Source: Pseudomonas neuropathica (GTDB taxonomy: Bacteria; Pseudomonadota; Gammaproteobacteria; Pseudomonadales; Pseudomonadaceae). Taken from it: a DNA stretch of 64,000 nt. A program made the position numbers and the translations under genes. Location: positions 1 to 64,000 of the forward strand of contig NZ_JACOPX010000015.1 of assembly GCF_015461835.1 (NCBI RefSeq). Direction: 5' to 3'. The notes under the pieces are model-generated. The model had not been told where the DNA came from, searched no databases, and worked only from the letters and a program-made list of their open reading frames with translations. Below are positions 17,299 to 25,694 of this stretch, piece after piece (the stretch's first letter is position 1; each line of letters opens with the position of its first letter).

Positions 17299-17700
17299 GT
17301 GAGTCAGGACTTCAGTCGGGAAAAGCGTCTGCTTACCCCCCGGCATTTCAAGGCAGTCTTTGACTCCCCTACCGGCAAGGTTCCGGGGAAAAATCTCCTG
17401 CTCCTTGCACGCAACAACGATCTTGATCACCCCCGTCTCGGGCTGGTTATCGGGAAAAAGAGCGTAAAGCTCTCCGTTGAGCGCAATCGCCTCAAACGTT
17501 TGATGCGCGAATCGTTCCGTCTGCACCAGGATTCACTGGTCGGCTGGGACATCGTTATCGTCGCGCGCAAAGGTCTGGGCGATGTAGAAAACCCCGAATT
17601 GATTCAGCATTTCGGCAAGCTCTGGAAGCGTCTGGCACGCAGCAAGCCAGTTCCAGAAGTCAAAACCGAAACTGTAGGGGTAGACAGTCCAGATGCGTAA
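17299..17700 (+). CDS. rnpA: Ribonuclease P protein component
   Basis: A 133-residue basic protein that binds the RNase P RNA and helps cleave tRNA 5' leaders. The RNR signature is intact (VERNRLKRLMRESFR), with the phenylalanine-rich opening (SREKRLLTPRHFKAVF). The start is probably GTG at 17299; the purine stretch GGAG abuts it, so translation may depend on coupling to rpmH. It overlaps yidD by 8 bases. Confidence 0.95.
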   Translation: MSQDFSREKRLLTPRHFKAVFDSPTGKVPGKNLLLLARNNDLDHPRLGLVIGKKSVKLSVERNRLKRLMRESFRLHQDSLVGWDIVIVARKGLGDVENPELIQHFGKLWKRLARSKPVPEVKTETVGVDSPDA

Positions 17701-17938
17701 ACTGGCCCTCGTTCCGATCCAGTTTTATCGCTATGCCATTAGTCCTTTGATGGCCAGTCACTGTCGTTTCTACCCCAGTTGTTCCTGCTACGCGTATGAA
17801 GCCATCGAAAATCATGGCCTTCTGCGCGGTGGCTGGCTGACCTTTCGTCGTTTAGGTCGCTGTCATCCGTGGAATCCCGGTGGTTATGACCCGGTTCCAC
17901 CTATCCCTACCTCCCGTTCTTCTTCGATGGCCGAGTAA
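17693..17938 (+). CDS. yidD: Membrane protein insertion efficiency factor YidD
   Basis: An 81-residue YidD protein with the conserved cysteine block SHCRFYPSCSCYAYEA and the motif CHPWNPGGYDPVP. An amphipathic N terminus ties it to the inner membrane, where it aids YidC-dependent insertion. It overlaps the end of rnpA by 8 bases, and yidC starts two bases after its stop, so the three genes are read together. Confidence 0.94.
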   Translation: MRKLALVPIQFYRYAISPLMASHCRFYPSCSCYAYEAIENHGLLRGGWLTFRRLGRCHPWNPGGYDPVPPIPTSRSSSMAE

Positions 17939-17940
17939 TC

Positions 17941-19620
17941 ATGGATATCAAACGCACGATCCTGATCGTCGCCCTGGCAATCGTGGCCTACGTTATGGTC
18001 CTTAAATGGAACCAGGACTATGGTCAGGCTGCCCTGCCGACTCAGAATGTTGCTTCCAGTACGACTACATCCGGTTTGCCGGATACCGCCACTGGCAATA
18101 ATGCTGCCGCCAGTGACGATATTCCGCGTGCCGCTAGCGATACCAGCGCACCTGCCGAAACCCCGGTAGCCGCCAGCAAGGACCTGATCCAGATCAAAAC
18201 CGACGTGCTCGATCTCGCGATCGATCCACAAGGTGGCGATGTCGCTCAACTGACCTTGCCTCTGTATCCACGTCGTCAGGATCGTCCTGATGTTCCGTTC
18301 CAGCTGTTCGATAACGGCGGCGAACGTGTTTATCTGGCACAAAGCGGTCTGATCGGTACCAATGGCCCGGACGCAAATCCGGCCGGTCGTCCGGTCTACT
18401 CTTCGGAGAAGAAGACTTATCAACTGGCTGACGGTCAGGACCAACTGGTCGTCGACCTGAAATTCAGCAAGGACGGCGTCAATTACATCAAGCGTTTCAC
18501 TCTGAAACGTGGCCTGTACGACGTAGCCGTTTCCTACATTGTGGATAACCAGAGCGCTCAGCCCTGGAACGGCGCAATGTTTGCCCAGTTGAAGCGTGAT
18601 AACAGCGCTGACCCTTCGTCCACCACTGCTACTGGTACCGCGACTTACCTGGGCGCTGCCCTGTGGACAAGTTCGGAGCCGTACAAGAAAGTGTCCATGA
18701 AGGACATGGACAAGGCGCAGCTGAAAGAAACCGTCACCGGTGGTTGGGTAGCCTGGCTGCAACACTACTTTGTGACCGCGTGGATTCCGGCCAAGGGCGA
18801 AAACAACATCGTCCAGACCCGTAAAGACAGCAAAGGCAACTACATCATCGGTTACACCGGTCCTACACTGACCGCTGCTCCGGGTGCAAAAGTTGAAACC
18901 AGCGCTGTGCTGTACGCCGGTCCGAAAAGCCAGGCTGTGCTGAAAGAGTTGTCCCCAGGTCTGGAACTGACCGTCGACTACGGCATTCTGTGGTTCATTG
19001 CCCAGCCAATCTTCTGGTTGCTGCAACACATCCACGCCATTGTCGGTAACTGGGGCTGGTCGATCATCTTCCTGACCATGCTGATCAAGGGTCTTTTCTT
19101 CCCTCTGTCGGCTGCCAGCTACAAATCGATGGCGCGCATGCGTGCCGTTGCACCGAAACTGGCTGCATTGAAAGAACAACATGGCGATGACCGGCAGAAA
19201 ATGTCGCAAGCCATGATGGAGCTGTACAAGAAAGAGAAGATCAATCCGCTGGGCGGCTGCTTGCCGATCCTCGTGCAGATGCCGGTTTTCCTTTCGCTGT
19301 ACTGGGTTCTGCTGGAAAGCGTGGAAATGCGCCAGGCGCCATTCATGCTGTGGATCACTGACCTGTCGATCAAGGATCCGTTCTTCATTCTGCCGATCAT
19401 CATGGGCGCAACCATGTTTATCCAGCAGCAGCTGAACCCGACTCCTCCGGATCCGATGCAGGCGAAGGTCATGAAAATGATGCCAATCATCTTCACCTTC
19501 TTCTTCCTGTGGTTCCCGGCTGGTCTGGTGCTGTACTGGGTTGTGAACAACTGCCTGTCCATCACTCAACAGTGGTACATCACACGTAAGATCGAACGGG
19601 CTACCAAAGCAGCCGCTTGA
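17941..19620 (+). CDS. yidC: Membrane protein insertase YidC
   Basis: A 559-residue gram-negative YidC (Oxa1 family). An N-terminal anchor (residues 6-22) leads to a large periplasmic domain. The insertase core occupies about residues 350-540, with LSAASYKSMARMRAVAPKLAALK in the cytoplasmic loop and the last helices ending FLWFPAGLVLYWVVNN. It inserts small membrane proteins, including the ATP synthase c subunit encoded 12 kb downstream. A perfect DnaA 9-mer is in its coding region (18540-18548) and another begins 7 bases after its stop. Confidence 0.98.
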   Translation: MDIKRTILIVALAIVAYVMVLKWNQDYGQAALPTQNVASSTTTSGLPDTATGNNAAASDDIPRAASDTSAPAETPVAASKDLIQIKTDVLDLAIDPQGGDVAQLTLPLYPRRQDRPDVPFQLFDNGGERVYLAQSGLIGTNGPDANPAGRPVYSSEKKTYQLADGQDQLVVDLKFSKDGVNYIKRFTLKRGLYDVAVSYIVDNQSAQPWNGAMFAQLKRDNSADPSSTTATGTATYLGAALWTSSEPYKKVSMKDMDKAQLKETVTGGWVAWLQHYFVTAWIPAKGENNIVQTRKDSKGNYIIGYTGPTLTAAPGAKVETSAVLYAGPKSQAVLKELSPGLELTVDYGILWFIAQPIFWLLQHIHAIVGNWGWSIIFLTMLIKGLFFPLSAASYKSMARMRAVAPKLAALKEQHGDDRQKMSQAMMELYKKEKINPLGGCLPILVQMPVFLSLYWVLLESVEMRQAPFMLWITDLSIKDPFFILPIIMGATMFIQQQLNPTPPDPMQAKVMKMMPIIFTFFFLWFPAGLVLYWVVNNCLSITQQWYITRKIERATKAAA

Positions 19621-19642
19621 TTTACACTGTGGATAACCACTC

Positions 19643-19667
19643 AAAACGCCCCCTAGTGGGGCGTTTT
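19643..19667 (+). terminator. Terminator after yidC
   Basis: The perfect 10-bp stem AAAACGCCCC/GGGGCGTTTT has a 5-nt loop and ends in T4. It lies between yidC and mnmE and probably reduces readthrough into mnmE. Confidence 0.8.
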
Positions 19668-19699
19668 GCTATCTGTCATTTTTGTCTGGATTCCGGTTA

Positions 19700-21070
19700 A
19701 TGAGCGTACCTCGTGAAACCATCGCCGCTGTCGCCACCGCTCAAGGTCGTGGTGGTGTGGGCATCGTCCGTATTTCCGGGCCGCTGGCCAGCGTTGCAGC
19801 CAAAGCTATAAGCGGCCGCGAACTGAAACCGCGTTACGCCCATTACGGGCCTTTTTTGAGTGATGACCAGCAAGTGCTCGATGAGGGCCTGGCGCTGTAT
19901 TTCCCGGGGCCAAACTCGTTCACCGGCGAAGACGTGCTGGAACTGCAAGGCCACGGCGGCCCGATCGTTCTGGATATGTTGCTCAAGCGTTGCCTGGAGT
20001 TGGGTTGCCGTTTGGCCCGTCCTGGTGAATTCAGTGAACGTGCCTTCCTCAATGACAAACTAGACCTGGCCCAGGCCGAGGCGATTGCCGATTTGATCGA
20101 AGCCAGTTCTGCACAGGCTGCGCGTAATGCTCTGCGTTCCTTGCAAGGTGCGTTTTCCCAGCGTGTGCATAACTTGACCGAACAACTGATCGGCCTGCGC
20201 ATCTACGTCGAAGCCGCCATCGACTTTCCGGAAGAAGAAATCGACTTCCTCGCCGATGGCCATGTGCTGAGCATGCTCGACAAAGTGCGCGATGAGTTAT
20301 CCACAGTACTGCGGGAAGCCGGGCAGGGGGCGTTGTTGCGCGATGGCATGACCGTGGTGATTGCCGGTCGTCCGAATGCTGGCAAGTCCAGCCTGTTGAA
20401 TGCATTGGCCGGTCGCGAAGCGGCGATCGTTACCGAGATTGCCGGCACCACCCGCGACATCCTGCGTGAACATATCCACATCGATGGCATGCCGCTGCAT
20501 GTTGTCGACACGGCGGGGCTGCGTGATACCGATGATCATGTAGAAAAGATCGGGGTTGAACGGGCATTGAAAGCCATCGGGGAAGCCGACCGGGTGTTGC
20601 TAGTGGTCGATGCGACCGCGCCGGAAGCGCTGGATCCGTTTGCCCTGTGGCCGGAATTCCTCGAAACCCGGCCGGATCCGGCCAAAGTTACATTGATCCG
20701 CAACAAGGCTGATCTAACGGGCGAAGCCATTGTTTTGGAAACCAGCGAAGACGGGCATGTGACGATCAGTCTCAGCGCCAAATCGGCCGGTGAAGGTCTG
20801 GATCTACTGCGCGATCATCTCAAGGCCTGCATGGGTTACGAGCAGACGTCGGAAAGCAGCTTTAGCGCACGTCGCCGACATCTGGAAGCCTTGCGCCACG
20901 CCAGTGCGGCGTTGGAACACGGCCGCGCCCAGCTGACCTTGGCTGGCGCTGGAGAGTTGCTCGCCGAAGACTTGCGCCAGGCCCAGCATTCGCTGGGTGA
21001 AATCACCGGGGCTTTCAGCTCTGATGATCTGTTGGGAAGGATCTTTTCCAGTTTCTGTATCGGCAAATGA
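19700..21070 (+). CDS. mnmE: tRNA uridine-5-carboxymethylaminomethyl modification GTPase MnmE
   Basis: A 456-residue GTPase that with MnmG modifies the wobble uridine (U34) of several tRNAs. The N-terminal tetrahydrofolate-binding domain opens RETIAAVATAQGRGGVG. The G domain has G1 GRPNAGKSS, G2/G3 region TTRD and DTAGLRD, and NKAD. The obligatory C-terminal CIGK is present. I chose ATG 19700 for the usual length and opening; an in-frame start 18 bases earlier exists. In many pseudomonads mnmG follows directly; here a 4-kb iron module on the other strand intervenes. Confidence 0.96.
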   Translation: MSVPRETIAAVATAQGRGGVGIVRISGPLASVAAKAISGRELKPRYAHYGPFLSDDQQVLDEGLALYFPGPNSFTGEDVLELQGHGGPIVLDMLLKRCLELGCRLARPGEFSERAFLNDKLDLAQAEAIADLIEASSAQAARNALRSLQGAFSQRVHNLTEQLIGLRIYVEAAIDFPEEEIDFLADGHVLSMLDKVRDELSTVLREAGQGALLRDGMTVVIAGRPNAGKSSLLNALAGREAAIVTEIAGTTRDILREHIHIDGMPLHVVDTAGLRDTDDHVEKIGVERALKAIGEADRVLLVVDATAPEALDPFALWPEFLETRPDPAKVTLIRNKADLTGEAIVLETSEDGHVTISLSAKSAGEGLDLLRDHLKACMGYEQTSESSFSARRRHLEALRHASAALEHGRAQLTLAGAGELLAEDLRQAQHSLGEITGAFSSDDLLGRIFSSFCIGK

Positions 21071-21110
21071 AAAAAAGGGTCTGTGGACAATTTATCCACA
21101 GCCCCTTTTT
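21071..21110. terminator. Bidirectional terminator containing a DnaA box
   Basis: A6-GGG and CTGTGGA pair with TCCACAG and CCC-T5 across the gap between the convergent mnmE and TonB-receptor genes. The right arm includes a perfect DnaA 9-mer (21092-21100), so the same bases may be both RNA terminator and protein site. Confidence 0.8.
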
Positions 21111-21114
21111 CGTT

Positions 21115-23550
21115 TTACCAGTTGTACGAAACCGTTCCGAGTAAGGTGCGATCTTCTCCCCAGTAACAGCGGCCGGCATCGTTGCATCCCGACACATATT
21201 CCTTGTCGAACAGGTTCTTCGCATTCAGGTCGATGCTCCAATGCGTATCGATCTGATAACCGATTGCCGCATCCACCAAGGTGACGTCGCCGGCATCCAG
21301 CTTCCCGTATAGAGAAGGCGAGGTGTAGGCGAAGGCACTGTCGAAGTAACGCACACCGCCCCCCACATACAAACCTTTCAGGTCGCCATCGAGGAAACGG
21401 TATTTCGCCCAGACTGAGGCCTGATTACGCGGCACGCCGGTCATTTGATGGCCTTTGACCAATGACGTCGCGGCATCCTTGGTAATGCGCGCATCGGTGT
21501 AGGTGTAGGCCGCCGTGACATTGAGGTTCTGGGTCAGGTTACTGTTCAGTTCCAGTTCCACACCTTTGGAACGGCTTTCGCCCACCTGACGATAAGTCGA
21601 CGTGGTCGAGTCGAAGTAGGTGTCGTCCTTTTTGCGCAGGTCGTACACCGACGCAGTGAACGCGGTATCCCAGCCGATCGGCTCGTATTTCAGGCCCACT
21701 TCGTATTGGCTGCTGGTGATTGGGTCGAGCGGCGCGCCGGCATTGGAAATCTGCTGTACCGGTACAAACGAGGTGGAATAGCTGACATACGGCGTCATGC
21801 CGTTGTCGAACTGGTACATCACGCCGCTCTGATAAGTGAACTTCTTGTCCTCGGAGTTGATGTTGCTGCCCTTGGCCACCTTGTCGCGGAAATCACTGTC
21901 GACCCAGTCCTGACGGCCACCGAGCAGAAACAGCCAATGGTCATACTTGCTCTGGATCTGTGCATAAACCCCCTTCATCTGCTGCTCGAGCAAGGTGTTT
22001 TGCACCGCAATCGGCGTGGTCGGGTCGCGCAGGTAAACCGGGTTATACACATCGATCGGCCCGACGATGCCGGCGTTCCAGTCCTGATTGAACGAAGTGC
22101 GGTCATAGCTGGCGCCGAACAACACGGTGTTCTCCAGACCGCCGACCTGGAATTTGCCTTCCAGTTGGTTATCCAGCGAATACACCATCGATTTGTTGTA
22201 GCGATCATAGGCGGTCATGTTCAGACGCGTGCCGAACCCGGCGTTGTTGAGGTTGCCTGGCCAGGTTTCGTGACGGGTGATGCGCGATTGCATGTAGCGC
22301 GAGTTCTGGCGGAACTGCCAGTCGTCGTTGAACGAGTGGCTGAACTCGTAGCCGGTGTTCCAGGTTTCCCGCTCGAAAGTGTTCCAGTCCGGGTCGCCGA
22401 GCATGGTGCCTTTGGATAACTTGCCGTTGGGGTTTGTCAGCAAAGTCCCGGCGGCCGGTAGGCCAAGTTCCATGTTGGTGTGATCCTTCTGGTAGTTGGC
22501 CAGCAGGGTCAGGGTGTTGAAATCGTCAAAATTCAAGGTCAGCGAAGGGGCGATGTAAATGCGGTCATCCGGGACGTGATCGGTCTGGGTGTCCGACTTG
22601 CGCCCGAGCATGACAACGCGCCCGAGAATGTTACCGCTGTCGTTGAGTGGCCCTGACACGTCGACGCCGATCTGCCGACGGTTGTTCGAGCCATAACCTA
22701 ATTGCACTTCGCCTCGTGGTGCGGCGGTCGGGCGTTTGCTCACCAGATTGACCAGACCTCCCGGCGCGTTCTCCCCATAGAGCAATGAGGAAGGACCACG
22801 GAAAATTTCCACCCGCTCAAGACCGTAAGGCTCGGTGCTGGTGTCATAGCGATTGCCCTGTACGCGTAGTCCATCGCGCAACAGACCGTAGCCGTAATCG
22901 GTGGCGTTGAAACCGCGAATGTAGAACAGGTCCCCGGCGAGGCTGTCGCCGGCGGCGAACGGTGGGGCAAAGATCCCCGGCACGTAGCCGAGTACTTCAG
23001 TGAGTGTCTGAGATTTCTGATCTTTCATGCGTTGGGCCGTGACGACTGACACGGAACGCGGCGTTTCCGACAACGGCGTACTGGTTTTTGTACCGATTCG
23101 GCTGTTCTGCGCCTTGTATCCGATGTCCGCCGCGTAATCCAGATTCATCGGGTTAGCCAACTCACCATTGATGTTGGTCGGGGCCAGTTCCAGTGAATCA
23201 CCGTTCGGCAGTGCCTGCAGAATGTAGCTGCCCGGCGCCTGCGGTACGGCTTGCAAACCTGAGCCTTGCAGCAGTTGGGCGAATCCTTGGTCGACGGTGA
23301 AGCTGCCGCTCAGCCCGGCGCTGCGCAAACGGCTGGTCTGTTGCGGCGAGAACGACAGAATCACGTTGGCGGCTGAGGCGAACTGGCTCAATGCATTGTC
23401 CAGCGGGCCCGCTGCAATCGCATAACGCTGGGCTACCGATGCAGCGACGGCGTTAGGGCTAATCACCAGGCAGGACGCGGCGCTGGTCATCAGTAGGCTG
23501 TAAGCAATGCAGTGAAGGGAAAAACGCTGACGAAACGTGGGAAGAGGCAT
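21115..23550 (-). CDS. TonB-dependent ferrisiderophore receptor with signalling domain
   Basis: An 811-residue outer-membrane receptor. A signal peptide (about residues 1-36) is followed by an STN signalling domain (about 42-93, YAIAAGPLDNALSQFASAANVILSF), which touches FecR in cell-surface signalling. Then come the plug (TPRSVSVVTAQRM, RGPSSLLYGENAPGGLVNLVSKRP) and a 22-strand barrel ending in SYNW. The CNDAGRCYWGEDRT segment near the end recalls FhuA/FoxA-type hydroxamate receptors, but the ligand is not certain. It is the last gene of a fecI-fecR-receptor set. A DnaA 9-mer lies just upstream of its start (23552-23560). Confidence 0.9.
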   Translation of the reverse strand: MPLPTFRQRFSLHCIAYSLLMTSAASCLVISPNAVAASVAQRYAIAAGPLDNALSQFASAANVILSFSPQQTSRLRSAGLSGSFTVDQGFAQLLQGSGLQAVPQAPGSYILQALPNGDSLELAPTNINGELANPMNLDYAADIGYKAQNSRIGTKTSTPLSETPRSVSVVTAQRMKDQKSQTLTEVLGYVPGIFAPPFAAGDSLAGDLFYIRGFNATDYGYGLLRDGLRVQGNRYDTSTEPYGLERVEIFRGPSSLLYGENAPGGLVNLVSKRPTAAPRGEVQLGYGSNNRRQIGVDVSGPLNDSGNILGRVVMLGRKSDTQTDHVPDDRIYIAPSLTLNFDDFNTLTLLANYQKDHTNMELGLPAAGTLLTNPNGKLSKGTMLGDPDWNTFERETWNTGYEFSHSFNDDWQFRQNSRYMQSRITRHETWPGNLNNAGFGTRLNMTAYDRYNKSMVYSLDNQLEGKFQVGGLENTVLFGASYDRTSFNQDWNAGIVGPIDVYNPVYLRDPTTPIAVQNTLLEQQMKGVYAQIQSKYDHWLFLLGGRQDWVDSDFRDKVAKGSNINSEDKKFTYQSGVMYQFDNGMTPYVSYSTSFVPVQQISNAGAPLDPITSSQYEVGLKYEPIGWDTAFTASVYDLRKKDDTYFDSTTSTYRQVGESRSKGVELELNSNLTQNLNVTAAYTYTDARITKDAATSLVKGHQMTGVPRNQASVWAKYRFLDGDLKGLYVGGGVRYFDSAFAYTSPSLYGKLDAGDVTLVDAAIGYQIDTHWSIDLNAKNLFDKEYVSGCNDAGRCYWGEDRTLLGTVSYNW

Positions 23551-23670
23551 GTGTGGATAAGCCCTGAAGGTGACGAAGAGCCGCGTTTATCGCGATTACC
23601 TGTAGGGCCGGGTCAGGGCAAAAAAAGATAACCCTGTTGTCGATTTATTTTTCCTCAGGTGGTGTTTCAA

Positions 23671-24618
23671 TCAAGCGTTGTGGCTGATCGAGACCCAGTA
23701 ACGGCTGAAATAGCGCACGTTGATCGGCAGCGAGGCCTGAAGATTGGCCAGCACTGCGTCGGTGGAACTGAGGCGGAATGTCCCGGATATCCGCAGCTCC
23801 CGGGCACGCGCATCGCAATGTAAAACGCCGCTGCGATAGCGGCCCAATTCGTCGATGACATCGCCCAGGCGCGCATTGAGGACGATCAATTGGCCGTTGA
23901 TCCATGCCACTTGAGAGGAATTGAAGGAATGAATGAGCCCGATGTGCTGACGATCAAAATCCGCGCCTTCGCCTGCCTGCAGAATTCTTGCGGCCGTTGA
24001 TGCATCAGCGGGCTGAACACTGACCCTGTCCTCCAGTACTCCAACTCGGGTAGAGCCCGATAGCTGGTGGACGGAGAAACGGGTGCCGAGTGCTTGAATC
24101 CGGCCATCACGGGTTTCGACGAAAAAGGGCCGCTGATCGCCAAGCTTGCCGGTTTGAATGAGGATTTCACCCGAGCGCAAACGAATCAGTCGATGTGCCG
24201 CATCAAAAGACACATCAATTGCGGTGTCAGTGTTGAGTTCAATCTGGCTGCCGTCGGCCAACGCGATGTTGCGGCGCTGACCAACCCCGGTCCTATAGTC
24301 GGCCCAGACATTCCCCAGGGATGTGTGTTGCTGAACATTCCAGCCGACGACCCCCGTCCCCGCTGCGAGCAGCAACAATTTCAGCACTTGGCGGCGCTGC
24401 TGACCCGTATTCAGCGCACGACGTTTCAGATCCTGCGGCAAGATACCGAGGTGGCGCTGCAATTGTTCCATCTGGTTCCAGGCCGCCAAATGCGCGGGAT
24501 CACTATCTATCCACAGCTGCCAGGCCTTCTGTTCGGCGAGGGTCGGAGAATCGGCCTGAAACTGTACGTACCAACTGGCTGCAGCTTCGAACACCTGGCG
24601 GTTGGGGGCGATGGCCAT
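23671..24618 (-). CDS. fecR: FecR-family anti-sigma regulator
   Basis: A 315-residue transmembrane regulator. The N-terminal cytoplasmic domain (about residues 8-55, ASWYVQFQADSPTLAEQKAWQLW) binds the sigma factor. A single membrane helix lies at about 78-95, and the periplasmic FecR domain (RNIALADGSQIELNTDTAIDV) senses the receptor STN domain. The ATG at 24618 shares one base with the fecI stop (TGATG), so the two are translationally coupled; the 27-base longer frame is unlikely. A 120-bp gap separates it from the receptor gene. Confidence 0.92.
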   Translation of the reverse strand: MAIAPNRQVFEAAASWYVQFQADSPTLAEQKAWQLWIDSDPAHLAAWNQMEQLQRHLGILPQDLKRRALNTGQQRRQVLKLLLLAAGTGVVGWNVQQHTSLGNVWADYRTGVGQRRNIALADGSQIELNTDTAIDVSFDAAHRLIRLRSGEILIQTGKLGDQRPFFVETRDGRIQALGTRFSVHQLSGSTRVGVLEDRVSVQPADASTAARILQAGEGADFDRQHIGLIHSFNSSQVAWINGQLIVLNARLGDVIDELGRYRSGVLHCDARARELRISGTFRLSSTDAVLANLQASLPINVRYFSRYWVSISHNA

Positions 24619-25124
24619 CAATGCTGCGCCATGATCAGGGCACACTCCGTCAGGGCGCGGATCATGTGTTTCTTCACCGTGGTCAATGAAACCTTTAACT
24701 GCAGAGCGATCTGTTGATAAGTCAGGCCGTCGATCTGCGAGAGCATGAAGATCTGTTGGCTTCTGGCACCGAGCCCCGCCAAGGCTTGATCCACAGCGAC
24801 GAGGGTTTCGATGATCAGCGCCTTGTCTTCCTCGCTGATGGCGGTGGCTTGCGGCCGAACTGCCAGGGCCTGCAAATAAGCGGCTTCGATAGCCTGCCTG
24901 CGATAACGATCAATGACGAGGCCGCGCGCGATGGTCGCCAGATAATCCCGTGGCTCGCGAATCTGTGTGGCATTCCGGGCCGCCAGAATCCGCACAAACG
25001 TGTCATGCGCTACATCGGCCGCATCGCAGGCGTCATGCAATCTGCCCTTGAGCCATCCATATAGCCACGAATGGTGTTGCTCGTAGATGTGCTCGATCGC
25101 AGCTTGATGGGCGGGTAGGGACAT
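24618..25124 (-). CDS. fecI: FecI-type ECF sigma factor
   Basis: A 168-residue extracytoplasmic-function sigma factor for iron. Region 2 is at about residues 8-75 (AADVAHDTFVRIL, then YLATIARGLVIDRYRR). Region 4 is at about 108-160 with the helix-turn-helix LTYQQIALQLKVSLTTVKKHM. It should direct transcription of the receptor when FecR relays the ferrisiderophore signal. A Fur-box-like sequence (25146-25164) lies 22 bp upstream of its start, so iron repression is likely. Confidence 0.93.
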   Translation of the reverse strand: MSLPAHQAAIEHIYEQHHSWLYGWLKGRLHDACDAADVAHDTFVRILAARNATQIREPRDYLATIARGLVIDRYRRQAIEAAYLQALAVRPQATAISEEDKALIIETLVAVDQALAGLGARSQQIFMLSQIDGLTYQQIALQLKVSLTTVKKHMIRALTECALIMAQH

Positions 25125-25145
25125 AGGAGAAACTGACGAGTTAAT

Positions 25146-25164
25146 GATAATGGCTATTATTAGC
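25146..25164. promoter_or_regulatory. Fur box upstream of fecI
   Basis: GATAATGGCTATTATTAGC matches 14 of 19 positions of the classical Fur box GATAATGATAATCATTATC and lies 22 bp from the fecI start codon. It also overlaps a plausible rightward -10 (TATTAT, 25155-25160). Confidence 0.75.
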
Positions 25165-25220
25165 CTCTGTTACGTTCTCTCACAATAGCCCTTTCACTTC
25201 CCTCAATTGCTTTGCTGCTT

Positions 25221-25248
25221 GTCACCGATTCTTCGGTGACGCTTTTTT
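25221..25248 (+). terminator. Orphan intrinsic terminator facing mnmG
   Basis: A 7-bp stem GTCACCG/CGGTGAC with a 5-nt loop is followed by GC and T7. It reads rightward, yet the nearest gene on its left is on the minus strand, so it either ends a short RNA or blocks antisense transcription from entering the second DnaA-box region. Confidence 0.75.
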
Positions 25249-25269
25249 TGCGCCCTGGAAAAGCCGTTT

Positions 25270-25570
25270 TGGCGAATTTCTGTGGATTAAGCCCTGTGAA
25301 TAACTGCCACTAAGGGCAGTTGATAACAGGGCCTCAAAACTGGATATAACCCCCTCTGTGGATAACACCCCCTTTCATCCACAGGCTTAAATCGGTTATC
25401 CAAGGCCTTCATTGGCACATGAACACAGGGTTTTGAAAGTCTGTACATATTGAATATAAAGGCCTGTAGCGATCTATCCACAGAAAGTAGGCTCAGTAGA
25501 AATAAACATAAAAACAAAGGTTTTATAAATTTCTCTCTTTTTTATTCTTTTAACCTCGAGTTCTCCACAG
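25270..25570. other. Second DnaA-box and AT-rich cluster upstream of mnmG
   Basis: One perfect 9-mer (25358-25366) is accompanied by near matches at 25281, 25295, 25396 and 25474 and several TCCACAG fragments. An AT tract at about 25495-25555 with pyrimidine runs follows. The layout mirrors oriC. Box clusters next to gidA (mnmG) as well as beside dnaA have been described in Pseudomonas, and E. coli oriC is beside gidA. Whether it acts as an origin cannot be told; at the least it also holds the mnmG promoter region. Confidence 0.6.
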
Positions 25571-25694
25571 CTGGTTAAATTTTGTGCAAAGGGTTCTTTA
25601 GGAAGGGCGAAGTCCCTATACTTGTCGACCAGGTTCAGAAACCTGATCTCAAACTATTCCTGAATTACCTACTTAAGCAGGCACGAGGTGCGTG

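Larger units (their letters stand above)
25133..25250 (+). ncRNA. Candidate Fur-controlled small RNA or short rightward transcript
   Basis: A possible rightward promoter (CTGACG 25133-25138, 16-bp spacer, TATTAT 25155-25160) overlaps the Fur box. About 85 bases later there is a complete intrinsic terminator (GTCACCG 25221-25227 with CGGTGAC 25233-25239, then T7) that no plus-strand gene uses. Together these outline an RNA of about 80 nt. No open frame of note lies in it and it does not resemble the PrrF core. This is inference from layout only. Confidence 0.3.

Noticed and set aside
17884..19644. 586-codon open frame opposite yidC
   Set aside because: Antisense shadow; yidC is unambiguous.
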